A stretch of DNA of 64,000 nucleotides from Thermus caldifontis. GTDB taxonomy: Bacteria > Deinococcota > Deinococci > Deinococcales > Thermaceae. The translations under genes were made by a program, and so were the position numbers. Position 1 is the stretch's first letter. Each line of letters starts with the position of its first letter. The DNA is taken from contig NZ_QGMX01000002.1 of assembly GCF_003336745.1 (NCBI RefSeq), positions 1-64,000 on the forward strand, given 5' to 3'. The notes beneath the pieces are model-generated. The model was not told where the DNA came from and did not search any database. It worked only from the letters and a program-made list of their open reading frames with translations. Below are positions 59,124 through 64,000 of this stretch, piece by piece.

Positions 59124-60875
59124 TCATTTCTTGATGAAGGTCAGCTCCAGTTCCCGCTGGCCCCAGATGCTGCTGATGATGGCATCGGGGTGCTCCCCAC
59201 CCAGGCGGTTGTTCCAGGCGGGGTGGTAGTTGGGGCCGGCGATGTAGATGACGGGAAGAAGCTGGGCCTCAATCTCCTGCATGCGGTAACCGATCTCCAC
59301 CCGCTTCTTGAAGTCAAGCTCGGTACGGCCGCGGGAGTATAGGGCGTCCAGCTGGGTCTCCCTGGGGTCCAGGCACTGGCCCGACTTGTTCCACATGTGG
59401 AGGTTGCCCTTGCAGGGCACCACGTTAGAGCCAAACGGCCAGTCCAGACCACCACCAGTAAGGCCAATGATGATGGCGTCAAAGGGCCGGTCGGGCCCAG
59501 AGGAAAGGAGCTGGCCCACCAGGGTGTTGAAGTCAATGGCCGTGAAGTTCACCTTCACCCCCACCTTCTTGGCCTCGTCCACGATCAGTTTGGCGATCTG
59601 CTCCCGCTGGACGTTGCCGGCGTTGGTGGAGAGGTTGAACTCCAACCTCCTTCCCTTGGAGTCCACCAGGTAGCCTTCCTTATCCTTCTTGGTGAAGCCC
59701 AACTCCGCCAGAAGCTTGGCCGCCTGTTGCAGGTTGTACTCGTACTTGGGCACCTTGGGGTTCACCCACTGGGTGAGCACCGGGTAGACGCTGCTGTACA
59801 TGGGGGTGCCCAGGCCGCCATAGACGATGTCGATCACCGCTTGACGGTTGACGATGTGGCTCATGGCCCGGCGGAACTTATCCGAGCGGAAGAGGCTTTG
59901 CTTGAAGGGGTCCGAGGCCTTGTTCCAGTTGAAGACCATGAACTGGCTGCTGGCCACCGGGGAAGCATTGAGCTTGATGGTGGCGTCCAAGCGACCCTGT
60001 TGGATAGCCTGCCGGATCTGGGAGATGTGGTCCACGGTGGCAGGGGCCATCACGTCAATGTTTCCCGCCAGGAACTCCGCCAGCTGGGCGTTGGTGTCCT
60101 TGACGATCTTAATCTCGTACCGGTCCAGGTAGGGCAGGGGATTCCCCGCCTCGTCCTTGTTCCACTCTCCGAAGGCCGGGTTGCGCTTGAGGACCAGGCG
60201 CTCGCCCGGGCGGTAGCTTTCAATGAGCCAGGGCCCACCGGAAACGACGTTTTCCGGCTTCTCGTTCAGGGTCCACATCTTCTTGATGCCCTCGGCCCCA
60301 TCCTTCTGGTAGACGGGCCCGAAGATGTGGTCCGGCCAAGGGGTAAAGCTGGCTACAGCAAAAGCTTCGGCGTCGGTTTTGGGGTAGATGAAGCGGATGG
60401 TGTAGTCGTCTATTTTCTTCAGGGTGATGGGCTTGCCATCAATGAAGAAGCTATCGTAGCTGTTGGACCCCACCGCCTTATCGGTGTGGATGCGCCAGGT
60501 GGTGATCCAGTCGTCGGCGGTGATGGGCTTGCCATCGGACCACTTCATGCCCTTGCGGATTTTGAAGGTGATCTCCAGCTTGTTGGGGCTGATGGTCCAG
60601 GACTCCGCCATGTAGGGGATCCATTCCCCGGTGGTGGGGTCCCGCATGACCAGGCCCCTGCCCCCGGATATGAGATCTGGAACGTTCCCCGCCTCTGCGG
60701 TGATAAAGGGGTTAAAGGTGCGGTAGTCGGAGATAACCGCCGCCCGAAGGGTACCGCCCCGCTTGACCTCAGACGGTTTGGCCACCGTCCACTTCTGGGG
60801 CCAGACAAAGGGCTGGGCGCTGGCCACACCCCCAAGCACCAGGGCACCCACTAAAACAGCCAAGAATCTTCTCAT
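59124..60875 (-). CDS. dppA: Oligopeptide/dipeptide ABC transporter substrate-binding protein
   Basis: A 583-residue family 5 solute-binding protein. The signal peptide (MRRFLAVLVGALVLGGVASA, cleavage before QPFVWP) lacks a lipobox cysteine, so the protein is predicted to be free periplasmic. Mature-domain features: RGGTLRAAVISDYRTFNP, the ESWTISPNKLEITFKIRKG segment and the lobe hinge with DKFRRAMSHIVNRQAV. Strong AAGGAGGT site. Ligand class (dipeptide, oligopeptide or other) is not certain. Confidence 0.92.
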   Translation of the reverse strand: MRRFLAVLVGALVLGGVASAQPFVWPQKWTVAKPSEVKRGGTLRAAVISDYRTFNPFITAEAGNVPDLISGGRGLVMRDPTTGEWIPYMAESWTISPNKLEITFKIRKGMKWSDGKPITADDWITTWRIHTDKAVGSNSYDSFFIDGKPITLKKIDDYTIRFIYPKTDAEAFAVASFTPWPDHIFGPVYQKDGAEGIKKMWTLNEKPENVVSGGPWLIESYRPGERLVLKRNPAFGEWNKDEAGNPLPYLDRYEIKIVKDTNAQLAEFLAGNIDVMAPATVDHISQIRQAIQQGRLDATIKLNASPVASSQFMVFNWNKASDPFKQSLFRSDKFRRAMSHIVNRQAVIDIVYGGLGTPMYSSVYPVLTQWVNPKVPKYEYNLQQAAKLLAELGFTKKDKEGYLVDSKGRRLEFNLSTNAGNVQREQIAKLIVDEAKKVGVKVNFTAIDFNTLVGQLLSSGPDRPFDAIIIGLTGGGLDWPFGSNVVPCKGNLHMWNKSGQCLDPRETQLDALYSRGRTELDFKKRVEIGYRMQEIEAQLLPVIYIAGPNYHPAWNNRLGGEHPDAIISSIWGQRELELTFIKK

Positions 60876-60904
60876 AGGTCTTACCTCCTTGTCCTACGCT
60901 GGAC

Positions 60905-60934
60905 AGGTTACCCGCTTCTTCTGGACTCTGTCAA
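60905..60934 (-). promoter_or_regulatory. Promoter of the dpp operon
   Basis: On the minus strand TTGACA (60934-60929), 18 bp, TAACCT (60910-60905), about 30 bp before the dppA start, with a leader carrying AAGGAGGT. Confidence 0.7.
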
Positions 60935-60947
60935 GGGTGGCCGTACC

Positions 60948-60976
60948 TTGACCCCGGCTCCCCTTCATGAAAGAAT
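60948..60976 (+). promoter_or_regulatory. Promoter of the alcohol dehydrogenase gene
   Basis: TTGACC (60948-60953), 17 bp, AAGAAT (60971-60976). The -10 hexamer is the end of the 13-mer TTCATGAAAGAAT also seen at 44505-44517. It diverges from the dpp promoter 14 bp away. Confidence 0.6.
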
Positions 60977-60997
60977 CCCCCTCATAAGGAGGCCATG

Positions 60998-62029
60998 ATG
61001 AAGGCGGTGGTCATGGAAGCTCGAGGTGGCCCAGAGGTCCTAAAAGTAGCCGAGATGCCTACCCCTGAGCCCGGCCCCAAAGAGGTGCGGATCCGGGTAA
61101 AGGCCGCAGCCCTCAACCACCTGGACATCTGGGTCCGCAAGGGGGTGGCGAGCCCTAAGCTCCCCCTACCCCACATCCTGGGAGCCGATGCCTCGGGGGT
61201 GGTGGACGCGGTGGGGCCCGGGGTAACGGGCTTTGCCCCCGGGGACGAGGTGGTGGTCAACCCTGGCCTTTCCTGTAGCCACTGCGAAAGGTGCCTGGCC
61301 GGGGAGGATAACCTTTGCGCCAAGTACGAGATCCTGGGCGAGCACCGCTTTGGAGCCTACGCCGAGTACCTGGTGGTACCGGAGGTCAACCTTCTTAAAA
61401 AACCGCAAAACCTTTCCTTTGAAGAGGCTGCGGCCATCCCCCTCACCTTCCTCACCGCCTGGCAGATGGTGGTGGATAAACTCCAGGTGCGGCCCGGGGA
61501 GGATGTTTTGGTCATGGCCGCAGGTAGCGGGGTCAGCGTGGCCGCCATCCAGATCGCCAAGCTCTTCGGGGCCCGGGTCATCGCCACCGCAGGTTCGGAG
61601 GAAAAGCTGAGGAAGGCCAAGGAGCTGGGAGCCGACGAAACCGTGAACTACACCCATCCCGACTGGCCCAAGGAGGTGCGCCGTCTAACCGGCGGGAAAG
61701 GCGCTGACAAGGTGGTGGACCACACGGGAGCCCTTTACTTTGAAGGGGTGATCCGGGCCACGGCCAATGGGGGTAGGATCGCCATCGCCGGGGCCTCCTC
61801 GGGCTATGAGGGCACCCTTCCTTTCGCCCACGTCTTCTTCCGGCAGCTTTCCATCCTGGGCTCCACCATGGGCTCCAAAAGCCGCCTCTTCCCTATCTTG
61901 CGCTTTGTGGAGCAAGGCAAGCTCCGGCCCGTGGTGGGGCAGGTGCTTCCCTTAGAGGAGGCGGCGGAGGGGCACCGGCTTCTTGAGGAACGGCGCATCT
62001 TTGGCAAAGTGGTGCTCCAGATGGGTTAG
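60998..62029 (+). CDS. Zinc-type alcohol dehydrogenase/quinone oxidoreductase family protein
   Basis: A 343-residue medium-chain dehydrogenase. The structural zinc cysteines are in CSHCERCLAGEDNLC. The nucleotide-binding region has AAGSGVSVAAIQIAKLFGARVI. Catalytic-zinc ligands appear incomplete: no typical CxD after the N-terminal region (NHLDIW instead). Substrate unknown. Of two tandem ATGs, the second (60998) lies at better distance from AAGGAGG. Confidence 0.85.
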   Translation: MKAVVMEARGGPEVLKVAEMPTPEPGPKEVRIRVKAAALNHLDIWVRKGVASPKLPLPHILGADASGVVDAVGPGVTGFAPGDEVVVNPGLSCSHCERCLAGEDNLCAKYEILGEHRFGAYAEYLVVPEVNLLKKPQNLSFEEAAAIPLTFLTAWQMVVDKLQVRPGEDVLVMAAGSGVSVAAIQIAKLFGARVIATAGSEEKLRKAKELGADETVNYTHPDWPKEVRRLTGGKGADKVVDHTGALYFEGVIRATANGGRIAIAGASSGYEGTLPFAHVFFRQLSILGSTMGSKSRLFPILRFVEQGKLRPVVGQVLPLEEAAEGHRLLEERRIFGKVVLQMG

Positions 62030-62031
62030 CC

Positions 62032-62055
62032 AAGGCGGAACCGAGGTCCCGCCTT
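62032..62055 (+). terminator. Hairpin after the alcohol dehydrogenase gene
   Basis: AAGGCGG / CCGCCTT, a 7-bp stem with a 10-nt loop starting 2 bp after the stop; no T-run follows. Weak terminator candidate. Confidence 0.4.
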
Positions 62056-62163
62056 AGGACCATAGGAAGAAGGTTATAGGATGGACCTAAGACCTTTGTC
62101 CCTTGCCGAAAGCCGCCCCCAAAGGGGTTTCTGTAAGGGTAGAATGCGGAGCGAGGTGAGGCC

Positions 62164-63171
62164 ATGGAGCACACCGATGTGATCATCATCGGCGCAGGAC
62201 CCGCTGGGCTTTTTGCGGGTTTTTATGTGGGCATGCGGGGGCTTTCCTTCCGCTTCATCGACCCCTTGCCCGAACCCGGAGGACAGCTCTCCGCCCTCTA
62301 TCCAGAAAAGTACATCTACGACGTAGCTGGCTTTCCCAAGGTGTACGCCAAGGACCTAGTCAAGGGCCTGGTGGAACAGGTGGCCCCTTTTAACCCCATC
62401 TACAGCCTAGGGGAGCGGGCGGAAACCCTGGAAAAGGACGGGGAGCTCTTCAGGGTGACCACCTCCTCCGGCAACACCTACAGCGCTAAGGCCATCATCA
62501 TCGCTGCCGGCGTAGGGGCCTTTGAACCCAGGCGCCTGGGGGCTCCCGGGGAGAAGGAGCTGGAAGGCAAGGGCGTCTACTATGCGGTGAAGAACAAGGC
62601 GGAGTTCCAGAACAGGCGGGTCCTGATCGTGGGGGGTGGGGATAGCGCCGTGGACTGGGCCTTGAACCTTCTGGGCACCGCCCGGGAGATCACCCTGATC
62701 CACCGGAGGCCCCAGTTCCGGGCCCACGAGGCCAGCGTGAAAGAGCTTCTCAAAGCGCATGAGGAAGGGCGTCTTACCGTGCTCACCCCCTACGAGGTAC
62801 GGCGGATCGAAGGGGATACCCAGGTGCGCAAGGCGGTGATTTTCCACAATGGGACCCAGGAGGAAAAGGAGCTGGAGGTGGATGCGGTCCTGATCCTGGC
62901 GGGTTACCTCACCAAGCTGGGGCCCTTGGCCAACTGGGGGCTGGAACTGGAAAAGAACAAGATCAAGGTGGACACCACCATGGCCACCAGCATCCCTGGG
63001 GTCTACGCCTGCGGGGATATCGTCACCTATCCGGGGAAACTCCCCCTCATTGTGCTGGGCTTCGGGGAAGCCGCCATCGCTGCCAACCACGCCGCCGCCT
63101 ACGCCAACCCCACCCTTAAGGTTAACCCCGGCCACTCCTCGGAAAAGGCCGAGGAGAAAACCCCCGCCTAA
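62164..63171 (+). CDS. Ferredoxin-NADP+ reductase, thioredoxin reductase-like type
   Basis: A 335-residue flavoprotein. FAD loop IIGAGPAG near the N-terminus, [14 protein letters not shown] loop [14 protein letters not shown] with HRRPQFRAH (NADPH 2'-phosphate recognition) and the C-terminal [13 protein letters not shown]. The CxxC redox pair of thioredoxin reductase is absent, which identifies the TrxR-like ferredoxin reductase group found in Thermus, Bacillus and green sulfur bacteria. TAGAAT at 62140-62145 is a probable -10, followed by GAGGTGAGG as ribosome site. Confidence 0.9.
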   Translation: MEHTDVIIIGAGPAGLFAGFYVGMRGLSFRFIDPLPEPGGQLSALYPEKYIYDVAGFPKVYAKDLVKGLVEQVAPFNPIYSLGERAETLEKDGELFRVTTSSGNTYSAKAIIIAAGVGAFEPRRLGAPGEKELEGKGVYYAVKNKAEFQNRRVLIVGGGDSAVDWALNLLGTAREITLIHRRPQFRAHEASVKELLKAHEEGRLTVLTPYEVRRIEGDTQVRKAVIFHNGTQEEKELEVDAVLILAGYLTKLGPLANWGLELEKNKIKVDTTMATSIPGVYACGDIVTYPGKLPLIVLGFGEAAIAANHAAAYANPTLKVNPGHSSEKAEEKTPA

Positions 63172-63193
63172 GGACCCCTCCTCCCCTGTTCCG

Positions 63194-63223
63194 GGTCCCG
63201 GGCTACCCCGGGACCTTTCTTTG
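63194..63223 (+). terminator. Intrinsic terminator after the ferredoxin reductase gene
   Basis: GGTCCCGGG / CCCGGGACC, a 9-bp stem with loop CTAC, followed by TTTCTTTG. Confidence 0.85.
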
Positions 63224-63240
63224 TCCTAAGATGGGGGCAT

Positions 63241-63789
63241 ATGCGGGTTGCCCTTTTCATTGACGGCTCCTACATGTACCTGGCCACCAAACGGCTGGGT
63301 TGGAACGTGGACCACCGCCGGGTCCTCACCCAGTTCGCCACCCCCGAGCAGCTCTACAACGCCTTTTACTACGTTCCCATCACCGACCCTGAGGACGAGC
63401 GCCAGCAGCGCTTCATTGACGCCCTGGTCTTCATGGGCTACACGGTGCGAAGCCGCCTGGTGCGGGGGGACGCCCGGTTTGAAGCCATGATGGCCACGGA
63501 TCTCCTCACCACCGCTCCCCGCTGGGACCGGGCCATCGTGGCCAGCGGTTCGGGAGACCTGGCCCATACCTTCGCCGCCCTTAGGGCCTTGGGAAAGGAG
63601 ATCCATCTTCTGGGCGTCCACGAGCTGGCCGACCTCGAGCTCCGCAACCAGGCGGACCGCTTCCTCAACCTCCCCGAGTGGCGGGAGGTCTTGGAGAGAA
63701 CCCTGGGGGGACGCCGCACCTACGCCGGCTATCCGGTGGAGGCCACGGTGGAGGTCCCGCCCGCTCCCGTGGACGACCCCCAGCCCTAG
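63241..63789 (+). CDS. NYN-domain (LabA/DUF88-type) protein
   Basis: A 182-residue PIN-like NYN nuclease-fold protein. The first acidic residue is in ALFIDGSYMY, and the later acidic motif is in IVASGSGDLAHTFAALRALGKEI, where most relatives have SGDSDF; LADLELRNQADRF closes the domain. A proline-rich tail follows. Predicted RNase of unknown target. TAAGAT (63227-63232) lies eight bases before the ATG, so the mRNA has almost no leader. Confidence 0.82.
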   Translation: MRVALFIDGSYMYLATKRLGWNVDHRRVLTQFATPEQLYNAFYYVPITDPEDERQQRFIDALVFMGYTVRSRLVRGDARFEAMMATDLLTTAPRWDRAIVASGSGDLAHTFAALRALGKEIHLLGVHELADLELRNQADRFLNLPEWREVLERTLGGRRTYAGYPVEATVEVPPAPVDDPQP

Positions 63790-63792
63790 CCC

Positions 63793-64000
63793 ATGCCCCT
63801 GGGGCCCTGGCTTGTGCTGGCCTTGGCGGGCCTGCTCTTCCTGTTGCCCCCCATTCCCCCTTCCGCACCTCCCTCCCCTAGCCTACGGGACCTCCTTCCC
63901 TACCCCCCACGGCAACGGGAAGCCTTGGTGGGCCTTCACCTGGCGTTAAAGGCCAGCCTGCATCAGCTTCTGGGAAAAGAGGCGGCCCGGGCCTATGACC
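63793..64000 (+). CDS. Partial gene, membrane-anchored or secreted protein (cut by window end)
   Basis: An open frame from ATG, 3 bp after the NYN gene stop, running off the window (69 codons visible). The N-terminus MPLGPWLVLALAGLLFLLPP is a signal peptide or membrane anchor, followed by a proline/serine-rich linker and a helical region (ALVGLHLALKASLHQLLG). No family can be named from this part. Confidence 0.6.
   Translation, partial: MPLGPWLVLALAGLLFLLPPIPPSAPPSPSLRDLLPYPPRQREALVGLHLALKASLHQLLGKEAARAYD

Noticed and set aside
59397..60854. A 485-codon open frame antisense to dppA
   Set aside because: Product is rich in G, V, H and L without recognisable motifs; long antisense frames are expected at this G+C content, and dppA is unambiguous.

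Overview
The window looks like a chromosomal segment of a Thermus species. Supporting signs are very high G+C, dense tail-to-head gene packing, many GTG/TTG starts, and several Thermus hallmarks: a TtuA/TtuB tRNA 2-thiolation pair, a TilS-TadA fusion, a 206-residue L25/TL5-type ribosomal protein, a type I-E CRISPR-Cas locus with the Thermus repeat, and a ThrC with its PLP lysine at K61. The species is not determined here.

Layout. (1) 65-12108, minus strand: an oligosaccharide operon transcribed from a YdjC/ChbG deacetylase through two GPH-type sugar symporters, two GH2 enzymes, a GH31 alpha-glucosidase, a GH36 alpha-galactosidase and GalT. All hydrolases appear cytoplasmic, except that the GH31 has an N-terminal hydrophobic segment. 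(2) 12205-18186, minus: luxS-mtnN-prs, then DsrE, OsmC and TauE/SafE sulfur-type genes, then rplY-pth-ddl. (3) 18238-30700: a complete type I-E CRISPR-Cas island. A 39-repeat array and cas3, cse1, cse2, cas7, cas5, cas6e, cas1 and cas2 lie on the minus strand behind a WYL regulator. A second 6-repeat array on the plus strand runs straight into guaA. (4) 30719-44453: guaA, Uma2 genes (one truncated), a GYD protein, rnhA, a methylcrotonyl-CoA carboxylase/HMG-CoA lyase pair, metal-cluster proteins, tRNA-Ser and tRNA-Leu genes that overlap the 3' ends of tilS-tadA and lnt, and a GH13 alpha-glucosidase. (5) 44524-54599: queG, the hom/thrC threonine genes, small membrane proteins, an ATP-cone kinase, tRNA-Cys/tRNA-Val, ttuAB and acuBC. 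(6) 54648-64000: a five-gene dipeptide/oligopeptide ABC importer, a zinc alcohol dehydrogenase, a thioredoxin-reductase-like ferredoxin-NADP reductase, a NYN-domain protein and the start of one further gene.

Regulation visible in sequence. A recurrent promoter layout places a TANNNT -10 hexamer exactly six bases before the start codon, predicting leaderless mRNAs for more than a dozen genes. Two near-identical palindromes sit at the same distance (11 bp) from the -10 elements of cas3 and cse1 and are the best candidates for a cas-specific operator. The two CRISPR arrays have near-identical leaders in opposite orientation, and their repeats differ only in the hairpin tetraloop. No gene-free stretch above 300 bp exists apart from the large CRISPR array itself.
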